The notes: a model not told the origin generated them from the letters alone. A stretch of DNA of 64,000 bases from Cutaneotrichosporon cavernicola (GCF_030864355.1 NC_083394.1:1364001-1428000), one strand, 5' to 3'; positions 22,801-33,112 are shown, counted from the first letter of the stretch. Program-made: numbers and translations.

Positions 22801-23110
22801 GTCCTAGGGCGGTTTGGTCGTGTGGCCGTGTGCCTCTTACCACACTTGCCACGCGACAGGCCACAGTGACAGTGTACACATACGTTTTCGCTGGTGGCGT
22901 TTCAAGTACTCCATACGACTGTAAGTCTGCGAAGGTGTCAGTACGTGGAGCTTAAACTCGCTTGTACGCCAAAGAAGCGCGTGTCGGCATTTGAGATAGT
23001 CGACTCACCTGTCCACATCCTGGGAAGGCGCAACCAAAGGTCATTTTCTCCTTTGTGTCGGGTAGCGGACTTCCGTCCGGCCCTAGTTGGGGTGCTCGAC
23101 GCGCTGGCAT
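19807..23110 (-). CDS. Transcription factor with two C2H2 fingers and a fungal_trans domain
   Basis: Exons 23110-23009, 22926-22884, 22782-22728, 22691-20906, 20870-20229 and 20193-19807 give 1004 residues. The N-terminus has two adjacent C2H2 fingers: CAFPGCGQTYSRMEYLKRHQRKH, then CKDCSKAFARSDVLLRHRRRCH after DERPFQ. Each finger is split by introns. A low-complexity Ser/Ala/Asn-rich stretch follows. Residues about 430-800 resemble the fungal-specific transcription factor domain (HFPFVHDPTFQL, RRVWRRWIQLESRRRTAYLVYHLD). The layout resembles yeast Rsf2/Tda9 and Klf1-type regulators of carbon or stress genes, but the target genes are unknown. The last exon ends in three 7-residue AYSSGPT-like repeats encoded by tandem 21-bp DNA repeats. 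The ATG at 23110 was chosen; the upstream in-frame codon is GTG. Confidence 0.88.
19818..19880. repeat. Three 21-bp tandem repeats at the 3' end of the transcription factor
   Basis: Units 19818-19838, 19839-19859 and 19860-19880 share TTGGGCCCGAGGAATAGG with small changes. The unit length is a multiple of three, so each copy adds seven residues (Tyr-Ser-Ser-Gly-Pro core) just before the stop codon. Confidence 0.9.
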
Positions 23111-23853
23111 TGTGGAATGAGCGGGTGCGGTGAGGATCTTGGAGCGATCGGGTGCAGGCGAAAGCAGCACGAGTGAGGGTGGATGCTTGTGGTGGAGGGG
23201 TGGTGGAGGTGGAGGGGAACGGGATGTTGGGAGCGAGCTGGAGACCCTCCACTCTGCTTGATCAGCAGTTTACGGCGACGCCTGGCGACGGTTGAAGTGA
23301 CCAAGAGAATGGTATGAGGTAGAGATGAGCTTCTAGTATGCGATATGAGTGTATCGCCATGAGGCTGTTGGAGGTTGTGGCGAGAAACGATGGATGTATG
23401 GTCCGAGTGGAGGGAGAAGGGGGGTTGGGGGAGGGGGAGGGAAGGAAGGGGAGAGGGTGGAGAGAGATGGACGTGGTGGAGGTGGGCTTAGTCTTTCCGC
23501 CCCTTCCTTAGCTGCTTCCCTTCTAGCTAAAGGTTATACAGCGGACAAACACCCCCGGTGACGATGAGCACTGCAGTCGGAAAAATCGGCGTTATAAATG
23601 TGGCACTAATGCCTAATGATGTTCATTAGAACAACTCCAATTCAAAGTCTATTCCGCCACTCGAGTCATCCGTATTTGAGCCACCTCGTGCTTCTGTGGG
23701 ACCCCAGATCCACCCTGTCGAGAAGCAATCACTCGACTCGAGCACGGGTCAGCTGGCGGCTCGCACTGTCACCCCGTGCGTGGCGTCGCTCACAGCAATC
23801 CCAAACACAACATTTTACTTGGTCGTCTCTCCAACACCTGGCGCAAGCTCATC
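23111..23853. other. Divergent intergenic region
   Basis: A 743-bp region between the transcription factor and the N-terminal amidase. A purine-rich low-complexity block (GGGGGAGGGAAGG-type) lies at about 23410-23470, and TTATAAATG lies at about 23591, which could serve the amidase. No gene was recognised. Confidence 0.55.
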
Positions 23854-24973
23854 ATGAGCGCTCCGCCACCTTCCGCGTCCGCACCTCTGCCACCGTGCTA
23901 CCGCGCCAAGCCCCTCCGCGTCAGCTGTGTCCAGTTCGACGTCAAGCTAGGTCGCGTCGAAGAGAATGCCGCCAAAGTCGAGGCCATGACGGCGCGGTAA
24001 GGCCTCCTCTGACTCAACTGACACCAGCTTGGCGCCTGGTTCCGTCGACCTCCTCGTCCTTCCCGAGATGGCGCTGAGTGGTTACATGTTCGCGTCGCCT
24101 GCCGCCATTGCACCATACCTCGAGGCTCCCAAGACTGGCCCGACTGCACGCCTCGCAACCGCCCTCGCCGCCCGCCTCCACTGTTACGTTGTGGCGGGGT
24201 ATCCTGAGGTTATCCCCGGAGCCAAGATCACCAAGGAGGTTGAGGCCGAGGCCCTCGGCGTAGGGTACAACTCGGCTGTTCTGGCTGGGCCCGAGGGCGT
24301 GATTGGCAACTATCGCAAGACGTTCCGCTTCGAGACGGACAAGACGTGGGCACGTGAGGGCGATGGATTCGCCTTCTTCGACCTTCCCGAGCCCCTCGGC
24401 CGTGTCGGCTTGGGAATCTGCATGGGTGCGTAGCGGCGGGAACCTGCTCAATTTAATCAATCGAATTGTTAGCAGTCCAAGCTGACAGCAGACCTGAACC
24501 CGCGCGACTTCATAGCCCCATGGAACGCCTTCGAGCTAGCCACGTTTGCAGTCGACAATGGCGTTGACGTTCTCGTCGTCCCGTAAGCTCTTACACATGC
24601 TGCCGCTAACGACAGGATGAACTGGCTTGACCCCGCGGAGCAGGACCACGATTCGGACTCGGACGAGGATGATGGCCTCGCAGTTCCCCCTCGCGACCCT
24701 AATGCGCCTTCCGAGTCTAACCTCAACTACTGGGCAGCCCGCCTTGCTCCGCTGCACGACCCCACCCCGCGTTACTCGGAGGGTGGGGCGGTTGAGCCCG
24801 CCGCTGGCAAGGATGTCGTGTTCGTCGCGGCCAACCGTGTCGGCAAGGAGGAAGGAACAACGTTTGTCGGCACGAGCTGCGTCATGTCGATCAGTAGTGT
24901 GCCGAGCCGCATCGAACTGGTCGAAGTGTGCAACAGGACCGAGGAGCGTGTTCTCGTAGCAGAGATTGTTTAG
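23854..24973 (+). CDS. NTA1: Protein N-terminal asparagine/glutamine amidohydrolase (nitrilase family)
   Basis: Exons 23854-23996, 24028-24425, 24492-24582 and 24616-24973 give 329 residues. The nitrilase triad is visible as Glu in LPEMALSGY, Lys in NYRKTFRFETDKTW, and Cys in GLGICMDLNP after splicing. The GICMDLNP and PMNWLDP segments resemble yeast Nta1 rather than other nitrilases. Nta1 deamidates N-terminal Asn and Gln to Asp and Glu. These are then arginylated and degraded by the N-degron pathway. Intron 2 ends GCTGACAGCAG, offering two acceptors three bases apart. The second gives the expected GICMDL. The first adds an Ala. Confidence 0.9.
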
Positions 24974-25063
24974 AGGTATTACTTGTAGCTATTTCAGTGT
25001 GTATCAGTTATAAGAGGTCCCATTCTGCGACGTCGAGTAGTGAATGCCTAGATCAAGTACTGT

Positions 25064-25267
25064 CTAACCCTTCTTCGCTGCGCGCTCCTTTGCGATTCTC
25101 TCTCGCTCCTCCTTCTCGGCCTCGACAACAACGGCGGGACGCAGAGAGCCGATTGCCATGGTGAGGACGAGAAGGAGGGCCAGGATGATTACGCTGAGTG
25201 TCGGCCCGCTGACCCCGAGCTTGGCGGCCATTTCGTCGATCCATCGCTGTTCGCCGAGTTGTGACAT
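25064..25267 (-). CDS. Small single-pass membrane protein, unidentified
   Basis: An intron-free frame of 67 codons. Residues 1-20 are polar (MSQLGEQRWIDEMAAKLGVS). About 20 hydrophobic residues follow (LSVIILALLLVLTMAIGSL). The tail is a charged Glu/Lys/Arg helix (EAEKEERERIAKERAAKKG). The pattern is that of a small membrane-anchored protein with a coiled tail, for example an organelle membrane accessory subunit, but I do not recognise a family. Real coding is supported by the clean TM/charged partition. It lies convergent to the N-terminal amidase, 90 bp from its stop. Confidence 0.6.
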   Translation of the reverse strand: MSQLGEQRWIDEMAAKLGVSGPTLSVIILALLLVLTMAIGSLRPAVVVEAEKEERERIAKERAAKKG

Positions 25268-25817
25268 TTAGTAAGAGTTGCGAGCGAGTGGTGCAGGCGG
25301 CGTTGCGAGATGGCGGAGGGTGGTTTGTTGATGGTTGAGGGACTGATTGATGATTTGGGTTGCGCAAATGTAATGTGGGTGGTCAACCTCCACCATATCC
25401 ACACACGTGCTCACCCTGTCGGCTTGCATGCTCACGCCTTGATCTCTCAAAACCTCTTGATTGCCTCCCACCTGCATAGGACACCTCACGCACCTCACAA
25501 TCCAAGCGTGCGTGTTGGCCTCACGTACCACTCTCCGCACGATCAACACTGAGTTCATCCTCGTGCTCGTCCTAAACCCACGCGCGTCTCAACCTCTCAC
25601 GTTTGTTAACAGTCGCACGACCTCATTGACAGGACCGGCACGACCTCACTGACAACATGCACCCACTCAATCCACGCTCCACTTTTCACCACACAGATAA
25701 AGCCCCACACCCAATATCACACCCACACACCCCACCAGTCACGACACCATCCATAGGGGCCGCAATGCGCTAGTGTACACGCCGTCCCATCTACCAACCG
25801 AACAAAACGGGAGCCGC
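25268..25817. other. Intergenic region between the small membrane protein and eL39
   Basis: A 550-bp region holding the promoter of the small membrane protein gene and the 3' flank of eL39. It has CA-rich segments (ACCCACACACCCCACC near 25720) and two similar GCACGACCTCA(C/T)TGACA units near 25614-25655. No gene was recognised. Confidence 0.5.
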
Positions 25818-26578
25818 TTAGAGGTTGAGCTTGGTGCGGCGCCAGTGGCGGCGCTTGGCGTTGTACTGGATCTTGGCTGATTGTCAGTGCTTGCTGGGAG
25901 AGTAGACTCACTGTCCGTCTTAAGGCGGAACCACTGGGGAATGGGGCGGTTCTGGCGAGCCTTCTTGGCAAGCTTCTGCTTGATGATGAACGTCTTCTGC
26001 GAGGGCTGGGGTTAGTTGCAGAACACGAATCAGATGGTGGAAGAGCAGGAGCAAGAGGGCTGTGCGGTGCTTGAGGGTCGCGTGGGGGGCTGGATGACGG
26101 GGAGAACTGTCGGCGTGGATGGTCGGTGAAAGGCATTGGAAGGGTGGGGGATTTCGGCGCGGTGGGTGCGGTCGGAACAGACGGATCGACAGAAATCGCA
26201 GCGCAGAAAGAGAGCGACACGCAAGCGACCGCGAAGGCGAACTGGGACTGCCAGAGTCGTGGAAGCATGGACACAACAGAGGGAGCAGGTGCACATGTAC
26301 ACCTTATCCTATGCTGCCGCCATCCATTCAGTCCTCTTCATCCCAGGATTCCCGCGCGCTCTCTCCCCGTTCTCCAACATCTCCCCTCGGCGCAGCGTTT
26401 TCACGCCCTCGCCACCGGTTGTTCGATGCCGTTCTATCCTGCCGTCTCTTGTCGTCCGAGTGCGCCCACTCGTCCCCATCGATGCCCGTTGGATCGCGCG
26501 AAACTGCTCGGTACGCTCGTCGCAGCGCACGTCGCGCATGCTGCCCTCTTGCTCTGTGCTGTCGTGACGACTCACCAT
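25818..26578 (-). CDS. RPL39: Cytosolic 60S ribosomal protein eL39
   Basis: Exons 26578-26576, 26005-25912 and 25876-25818 give exactly 51 residues, the universal eL39 length. The protein is [20 protein letters not shown], then [11 protein letters not shown] and [16 protein letters not shown], nearly identical to eL39 of other eukaryotes. The first exon is only the ATG, set in an ideal context (CGCCACCATGG). It is followed at once by donor GTGAGT and a 570-nt intron ending CTAACCCCAG. A 35-nt second intron interrupts the Thr codon after KTD. A long 5' intron near the start codon is common in fungal ribosomal protein genes. The protein lines the ribosomal exit tunnel. Confidence 0.95.
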
Positions 26579-27333
26579 GGTGGCGTCTTTTGGCGGTTGC
26601 TTGCTGGTTGAGACTCTCAACACAGAGTTCAGTCCACTTCGAGGTTTCGCACGGAACCAAACCGTCCAAATTGCATAACTCCGCCAATTTCCGCCATGTG
26701 GCGGTGACCATTCATACACAAGCAAGGCTGTCAACAGAAACAAGCGCTGAATCACGGATGCGCAAATCAACGGATTGACCATGGATGTATGTGTATACAT
26801 GTACGTATTTAGACGCCCGCTGATGCGGCCACTGGCAATTGTTGCTTTGAGTGAGCTCCTCCTTGTTGGCTTGGACAACCACCTCCAAGAGTGGCTAGGT
26901 CACTGTTCGAATCCGTGACGTTGCCAGACATTTCAAACACGTCACCGGAGACTTTTTAGTCCCGATTTTGGACCATGGCTAGGCCAAACCCTAGACCCTA
27001 GACCTTCCCTCAGGGAAGGTTAAGAGAGAGGAAAGGCCGCGGGCTGGCCGGTACTTCCGGTTGTTCCAGACGCCCACTTTGTAGTAAATGGTAGAATGGG
27101 TATGGTTTATGCGTTAATGCTGGCTATTAGCCACTTTAGCACATGATCAAGCAATCAATTGCCACCTCACAGAGATCATATGTCAGCCTTACAAACCCCA
27201 TACTCATCTCTCAACTCTTTCAAGATAGCTTTGTCGACATTACACGCATAACAAGAACAAGAACATCCACATCAACACGATCACTTGACTCTGCCCATGT
27301 CCAGCCCATAACCCCGCCGCACCTGCTCGTGGC
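26579..27333. other. Divergent promoter region of eL39 and the Gln-rich gene
   Basis: A 755-bp region. It holds a perfect short inverted repeat at 27002-27020 (ACCTTCCCT, one base, AGGGAAGGT), a CCCTAGACCCTAGACC repeat just before it at about 26990-27005, and a tRNA T-loop-like string at 26905-26914 that was not accepted as a tRNA. No protein gene was recognised. Confidence 0.55.
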
Positions 27334-29610
27334 ATGTCGGCTTATAACCTGAACCCCTTGCCACTCCAGAATGGTGGCATCCTACAACCCCAACAAGCGC
27401 AAACGCCGTATCTTGAGCAAACGCCGTATCCCGGGGCCCAGTATGGGCAGCAACAGCAACAACAACAACAACACCCACATGCGCAGCAAGGGTACTACCC
27501 TGCTTCTCAATCTCCGACGGGTATGACGCATGGCACGTCTTGGATGATCAACGCTCAACAGCCTTCACAAACCCCCCAACCTTTTCAGCAACATCAAGTT
27601 CCAAAGACGTTTATACAGGCGCACGGACACCAGCAACTACAACCATACCAACAACTCACCTTCTCTCAACAATATCAACCTCCTGATCCTCAACCTCAAC
27701 CTCAACCTCAACCACCACAACAATCCCAGCAACAGCAGCAGCAACAGCAGCCTTTCCCGACCATTGCGGCGCCCCAGCAATGGTCACAACATGGCTCGGG
27801 GTTATCGCACTCCGTGCTCATCTCTCCTCCCAACCTGTCGCGGCCACTGGCAAATGGGCACAGCGAAGGGCCCTCTCATGACGGGCAAGGTCAGCGGCAA
27901 TTGTGGTCGACGCCTGCTGCTGCAAATACCGGACAGTATGTCGGGCAGCAATCACTCGCACAACCAGTCCAACACTTTCAGCAGGCTTCCCAACCTATGC
28001 AGCTTGCGCAGGATCAATCGCGAGCGTCTACGCAGGCCTACCAGTCGATTCCCGATCAGTCTCTCCAGATGCATCAACAACAACAGCAGCAGCAGCGTCA
28101 ACAACTGCAGCAGTTGGGACAGCAGGATCAGCCGCAGCAGTTTTGGTCGTCGCAACAACTGCTGGAACAACAGCGGCAACAACAGCAGTGGCAACAACAC
28201 TCGCCGCAGCAACAACAGGCATGGCAGCAGCCACCGCAGCAGCAACAACAACAGCTGCAGCAGCAACCATGGCAGCAACAGCAGCCGCCTTGGCAACAAC
28301 AGCAGCAGCAACCCCAGACTACGCCACCGCCGGCCCAGCAACAACAACAGCTGCAGCAGCAGCAGTGGAAACAGCAACGGCAACCACAGCCGCTGTCTGT
28401 GCAGCAGTGGCAAGAGCAACCGCAACAGCGGCGGCTGTCTATGCAGCAACCCGCGTTTGAGCAGCCCTTGCTGGCTCCAGCATCTACTTTCCGCGTCTCC
28501 GAACCTAATGCGAGCGGGAGCGCGTCCACGTTCGGGCCGAATCCGTTGTCACAGGATATCGGCGGGCGAACACCGACGATCGCGCAGCCCCAGATGCTCT
28601 CCACACTCGCGTCAGCGCCCTCGTTTGCACCGAACCAGACGCCACTCTCCTCCGGCCCGTCGTCAACGGCGTCATACTCGTCGGTTCAATCGCAGTCCTT
28701 CCCTCAAAATGGGCAACCGCCAGGCTACGTCGCAACCACCCCTCAAGTCCAGCCCAATGGCCTCCCAGCGTCGGCGAATATCGTTACGCCGTTCAGCTCG
28801 ACCGCGTCCCTCTCCGGCTCCTCGCCGCACCGCACCGAACTCTCCCAGACAAGCTCGTACAGCTCGTCGCCACACAGCGCAGCTGCGCCATTAGATCAGT
28901 CTCCGCAGATCAGCGCGTCGCCGTACACCGGTTCGATGGCGCTTTCGTCATTTAATGCCTCGCTCTCCACCTCAAGTTGGTCGCCGAGTGGTAATCTGGC
29001 AACGCAACACCAACCCGGACAAATCCCCCAGGGGCCTTCCAACTCCCACCAAGCACAAGGCACGGTTACCCAACAGCAGGCCTACGGAGTATTTTCGGAA
29101 CAGTCGCACAAGTCAAGCCCGGTGTCTGGACCCTACCAGACCAAAGCTAGCAAGGCGACGCGGGTACAGACTCTCGCGCCCGCTGCTGCCGCGCGGGTCC
29201 AGGACATAGCGCGCCGCTGCGCGATTGCGGCCAAGGCGACGCGGACGACTGAGCGAGCTGCGTCGAACACGTCCCGGAGCACTGGTACGGGGTCCAGTGG
29301 GTCGCCGGGCGACCATCGCCGCGCGTCGGTGAGCGATGCCAGTGGGACCGTCAGTCTGGTCCCACCATTTAGTGAACTTTCACCGCACGGCAGCGGCAGT
29401 ACCGATATGCCCCCGCCGCCAGTGCCGCGGCAAGGACAGATGGGCATCCCTTCCACTTCGTTCCCTGCCCAGCAGATGAACGTGAATGGCAAAGTTCCCA
29501 CGGATGCACAGAGCTACGCGGCGTTTGTGCCCAAAGCGCCGGGGCAGTCCCAGCAGACTCTCGGACCACCGGCCCAGCCGTGGTCTTGGCCGCCGTCCGC
29601 GCCGATTTGA
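27334..29610 (+). CDS. Gln-rich low-complexity protein, function unknown
   Basis: One open frame of 758 residues starting at ATG 27334. Residues about 45-390 are dominated by Gln with interspersed Pro, His, Trp and Leu, built from CAA/CAG runs. Residues about 390-620 are Ser/Thr/Pro/Gln-rich. A basic Ala/Arg segment (ARVQDIARRCAIAAKATRTTER) lies at about 620-650, and a Pro-rich tail ends the protein. No folded domain was recognised. Such composition is typical of fungal transcriptional co-regulators and of prion-like scaffold proteins, but this is inference. The mixed CAA/CAG usage argues for selection on the protein rather than simple repeat expansion. Part of the C-terminal half could contain an unseen intron. 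Confidence 0.7.
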   Translation: MSAYNLNPLPLQNGGILQPQQAQTPYLEQTPYPGAQYGQQQQQQQQHPHAQQGYYPASQSPTGMTHGTSWMINAQQPSQTPQPFQQHQVPKTFIQAHGHQQLQPYQQLTFSQQYQPPDPQPQPQPQPPQQSQQQQQQQQPFPTIAAPQQWSQHGSGLSHSVLISPPNLSRPLANGHSEGPSHDGQGQRQLWSTPAAANTGQYVGQQSLAQPVQHFQQASQPMQLAQDQSRASTQAYQSIPDQSLQMHQQQQQQQRQQLQQLGQQDQPQQFWSSQQLLEQQRQQQQWQQHSPQQQQAWQQPPQQQQQQLQQQPWQQQQPPWQQQQQQPQTTPPPAQQQQQLQQQQWKQQRQPQPLSVQQWQEQPQQRRLSMQQPAFEQPLLAPASTFRVSEPNASGSASTFGPNPLSQDIGGRTPTIAQPQMLSTLASAPSFAPNQTPLSSGPSSTASYSSVQSQSFPQNGQPPGYVATTPQVQPNGLPASANIVTPFSSTASLSGSSPHRTELSQTSSYSSSPHSAAAPLDQSPQISASPYTGSMALSSFNASLSTSSWSPSGNLATQHQPGQIPQGPSNSHQAQGTVTQQQAYGVFSEQSHKSSPVSGPYQTKASKATRVQTLAPAAAARVQDIARRCAIAAKATRTTERAASNTSRSTGTGSSGSPGDHRRASVSDASGTVSLVPPFSELSPHGSGSTDMPPPPVPRQGQMGIPSTSFPAQQMNVNGKVPTDAQSYAAFVPKAPGQSQQTLGPPAQPWSWPPSAPI

Positions 29611-30453
29611 CCGCTGTTTCGATCCTCTCGACGCACGTCTGCGCGGCCGCTGGAACATAAGCAGCGCGCGACACGCATGCGATTCTTCAATCGTCGCTCG
29701 TCTGCGCAGCTCGGACAGCTCGTCACCCGGTCCCATCGGGAATCCTTGGCGCGGCCGCCCCGTTGCAACCCCTCCCATCGGCCCCCACAAAATCCGGCTA
29801 CCACGGCCTCTGCGACAACCGGACCGCAACTCGTACGGCCTTCACCTGTCTATTTCTCATACTGTTTCCTCCTCTTAACTGCCAGCGCCTATCGTACCTC
29901 ATCAGCATCGGCTTGACGAAAGCATTCTAAGTCTCATCCCGTCCTCGGCACCTGTTAAAATGCCGTCCTCGCCAGCCCTCCAATAGTCTTCGCTGGCATG
30001 TCTGTATACACGTATGCTATGCGACTGTATCATTAGATGTGCGTTGCGGTGCTCACACCTACACCATTCCATATTCGTTGTATTCTAACAAGTCATGTTG
30101 TCGGCATCAGCAGGCACTGGTAGTGTAGTATTCCTCCGCTGAAGACAGATAAGGAGCCGAACCTCGGCCTCGTTGCTCACTCTGCAGGCTAAGATGATGC
30201 GTCGCCCCAGTAATATGCGCAAGGGCTGTGGAATGCTAACTGTTGCCGTCAATGGTCGAGCTGCAACACCGACTCGGCGTTCCAACTCCCGTCACGGAAA
30301 TGAAATCAGTCGCCGAGGAGTTTGGCAGCTCAAAGTGTGTCCATTAGGAATTCCGTACGTTGATCAGCACGTGTCATCTCGGAGTTTAATCAACGTCACG
30401 TGAAACGCGTGCTGAGGTGGTCGGCATACAAGTGCAAGAGTAGCAGTGCACAA
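29611..30453. other. Convergent intergenic region
   Basis: An 843-bp region between the 3' ends of the Gln-rich gene and the multi-pass membrane protein gene. No gene, RNA or named element was seen. Open frames here are short and lack family features. Confidence 0.5.
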
Positions 30454-31506
30454 TCACGCCCATTGGCGTTCAGGCGGAGGGTGATGGCGCAGCTCGTGGG
30501 TCTCGTACGGTTCGTGAGGTGGGTGTGGTGCCGTTGGTGACTTGTGCCACACAAATCGGAAACGGCGGAGGTCGTCGAGGTCGCGCATGTCGAGGGCGAC
30601 AGCAGGCAGAAGAACAAGCATATCGGGCACGACGTTGAGGACGACAACACCCTTCTCGAGAAGTGGGAAGCCTGCCGCCCTTTCTTGTGGGTAATAGAAT
30701 CGGCCCGTGGTGAGGAGAAACACGAAGGTGGTCTGTCCCGAAACGGCCAGGGCGAAAGCGAATGCGAAGAGCAGCGCGCCGACGCCGGCTGTGCCTGCGC
30801 GCCGACGCCAGATCCACACGGAGGCAATTGCTATCGCGGCAGCGGAGAGCCACCATAGACCAGCGGCAAAGTAGCCAAGCGGGATGTAGCCGCGGGTGAG
30901 GATGTTGAACATGCTCAGTACGAGGGCTATGCTCAGCAACAGGTGGCGGGTGATTGCCCAGCCTAGGCGCTGGGAACGCGGGATGTCACTGGGAGAAAGG
31001 CCATGCCAGTGCCAGTCGAAGACTAGTTGGGCACCGGCTTGGGCGAGGCGGAATGTCGCGGCCGGCAGGAGCTCGTAGCTGATCCAGAAGGGGACGGCGC
31101 CCCAGCCGTCCATCGTCGCGGCCACGAGGCGGAGGGCGAAGATTGCCAAGCGGACTTGTGTGAGCGGCGGCCAAGTTGGGGATGGGGGCACGACGCAGAC
31201 CTCCAGCGACTGTTCTGTCCATACTGCCACAACATATTCAATCAGTAGTCGCGCACCGAAACTGGTGGCTGGCGACGATGGCTTCACAGCAGGACACGCG
31301 CGAACCGGGGCCGAGATAAGGATTGGCGGGAACAAGGTTGACTCACAGGAACACAGCGCGATGAGGTAGTTACACACCACGAGCCGCTGGTCGCAGTACG
31401 CGCATTTCTTCGAGTTGTACACCACCAGTGCGGTGAGGATGGCATAGACGCTGAGACACGCCGCGCTGCCGCCCAGCGACACCTTGTCTGGGTCGAGGGC
31501 GGCCAT
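30454..31506 (-). CDS. Multi-pass membrane protein, unidentified
   Basis: The preferred model has exons 31506-31347 and 31223-30454, giving 309 residues. The 117-nt intron (donor GTGAGT, branch CTGAT, end GGCAG) is in frame, so the unspliced frame of 350 residues also stays open. Splicing removes a Pro-rich segment that fits poorly between helices. About seven hydrophobic segments are visible: SVYAILTALVVY, the VCNYLIAL region, AIFALRLVAA, the ISYELLPAATF region, HLLLSIALVLSMFNIL, WWLSAAAIAIASVWIW, GALLFAFAFALAV and VPDMLVLLPAVAL. A CAYCDQ motif follows the first helix. The tail is cytosolic and His/Pro-rich. I do not recognise the family; a fungal-specific 7-TM protein is a fair description. 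Confidence 0.65.
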   Translation of the reverse strand: MAALDPDKVSLGGSAACLSVYAILTALVVYNSKKCAYCDQRLVVCNYLIALCSCESTLFPPILISAPVRACPAVKPSSPATSFGARLLIEYVVAVWTEQSLEVCVVPPSPTWPPLTQVRLAIFALRLVAATMDGWGAVPFWISYELLPAATFRLAQAGAQLVFDWHWHGLSPSDIPRSQRLGWAITRHLLLSIALVLSMFNILTRGYIPLGYFAAGLWWLSAAAIAIASVWIWRRRAGTAGVGALLFAFAFALAVSGQTTFVFLLTTGRFYYPQERAAGFPLLEKGVVVLNVVPDMLVLLPAVALDMRDLDDLRRFRFVWHKSPTAPHPPHEPYETHELRHHPPPERQWA

Positions 31507-31527
31507 CGGGGCGTGCGGGCGTGGAGA

Positions 31528-31620
31528 GGGGTGGCCGGGAGGGGTGGAGGTGAGGAGAGGGGTGGCCGGGAGGAGTGGAGGTGAGGAGAGGGGTGGCCGG
31601 GAGGAGTGGAGGTGAAGAGA
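31528..31620. repeat. Three 31-bp tandem repeats
   Basis: Units start at 31528, 31559 and 31590, each beginning GGGGTGGCCGGGAGG and ending GAGGTGA(G/A)GAGA. They lie 22 bp upstream of the membrane protein ATG, so they may be in its 5' leader. Confidence 0.9.
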
Positions 31621-33056
31621 GGAGGGGGCGTGAGAGGGAGAAGGGAGCCTGTGGCGGCCAGGTGGAGTGGTCGGCTAGGAAGGAGCGGAAAGGGCGGAGA
31701 AGGAGCGGAAGGGACCAAGGAGTGGCGGGCCGGACGTGCCGGTGAGAGAACAAGACGGTGATGGAAGGTGTGCAAGCTGCAAGCGGGAAGCTGCAAGCGC
31801 CAGTATTGTCGACAAAGCTGTCAACACGTGTCAGGAATGCGGTGGCGGTGGCGGTGGCGGTGGCGTACAGGGCCAGGCGCGTGGACCTGACGTGGTCCGA
31901 GAGCGCAAACCATTCCGTTCACCAAGCTATCTGGGTGTCGCGTGAACAGTTGTCGAGTTTATGCATGTCTCTGGACATGGCTGGTCGGGCGAGTCCTACA
32001 AGACCCGAAGGATACTACGACGTTCGGCGCGTGATCCGTGTTGGGTCCAGCTTCGTATTACAGGCCCACTGGGCGGTAGAGTCCTGGGTCAGTGCATGGC
32101 GGTGCGGGCTTTGGTGACCACGGGGAGTATGTGAGTATGCAAGTGACAAACTGTGAGTGGTCGAGTGGTAGACAGTCAATGGGCCGAGCTGCCTCGAGCG
32201 GGCAACATCACACATCGCTCGCAGTTGTAGTGAGCGGAAATGTCAGCGTCGGCCGTCGTTCGGTGCTGACATTGACATGAGTCGGATGGCGTAGCGTGGC
32301 AATCCACATTACCGAAGCACTGGGTCGCTAAAATAGCCGTTCCGTAGACCAGCTTGCATATTCTGCCTTGGATAGAGAAAACGACACCGCACATGACCAT
32401 GACCATGCCCATGACCATGCCCGTGACTGGTATGGAACGCGGCTGTTGTCAATGTTGAGGCCCTTCCAACAATTGTTCGGACGACAGAGACCGAGGCAAG
32501 CAGAGCATCCACTCTCCACATTGGTCCATATGAGTGGCGCCCGCTAGATCAGGAACCGCGACAGGCCATCCAATCGCCAGCAGCTGTTCCGTCGACAAAA
32601 CGCTGTGCCTCGGACCTTGCGTTGAGCGACAACTGGCGGTGATAGCCGCGACGAATTAATTCCCCCTCAAGCAGCGGATTCCGGCCGGCGCTGATGGATC
32701 GTTGTCATTTGGTCGCGCTTCAGCCTCTGTTTTTGGCTGACTGCAAAAATGCGGTCGGTGTGATGCCAAGACATTCCATGACAAGTTACAAAGCCCAATT
32801 TTAATCTGATTAGATTTCGGCCGACACAATTTGGCAACAAAATCCTCCTCCCAATTCGCACCCAACTACTCCGATGCCGATGCGACCGATGCCAAGAATC
32901 ACCACATCCCCAGTACCACAAGCGTCCACACTCAGGGCAGAGTCTGTCCTGATCCTCTTAGCCTCCCAGCCTCCAGGCCTCCGAGATGAGATGTAAAGTA
33001 GGGAGCTGGCTTCGTTGAGTGCGGAAAGTGTCGCGCGACCGCTCACATGACACTAA

Positions 33057-33062
33057 TATAAA
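33057..33062 (+). promoter_or_regulatory. TATA box candidate for the siderophore-type transporter
   Basis: TATAAA 51 bases before the ATG at 33113, in the AT-rich context ACTAATATAAAACTC. Regulated fungal genes often have such an element, but the distance to the unknown transcription start cannot be checked here. Confidence 0.4.
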
Positions 33063-33112
33063 ACTCTTGAGCGCTCTCCACCCATCTCATATCATTTTCC
33101 TCACCTTCCAAC

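Larger units (their letters stand above)
31507..33112. other. Intergenic region with G-rich repeats; divergent promoters
   Basis: A 1.6-kb region between the multi-pass membrane protein gene and the siderophore-type transporter. It contains three 31-bp repeats (31528-31620), a GGTGGC run at about 31840-31864, and CATGACCATGACC-type repeats at about 32395-32430. ATCTGATTA at about 32805, about 300 bp before the transporter ATG, is one base away from the GATA-factor iron-repressor site ATCWGATAA. No gene was recognised. Confidence 0.55.

Noticed and set aside
26905..26914. tRNA T-loop-like string GTTCGAATCC
   Set aside because: The flanking T stem has a mismatch, and no matching acceptor, D arm or anticodon arm could be found within about 120 bases upstream.
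26984..27005. CCCTAGACCCTAGACC, telomere-like
   Set aside because: Only two and a half units, not a TTAGGG-type repeat, and in the middle of normal genes.
27952..28449. Antisense Leu-rich frames over the Gln-rich gene
   Set aside because: Poly-Leu and Cys-rich translations are the expected mirror of CAA/CAG repeats and have no independent support.
31528..31620. Possible CRISPR-like array
   Set aside because: The units are directly adjacent with no unique spacers, and the sequence is eukaryotic. The same applies to the arrays at 19818, 38694 and 50693.
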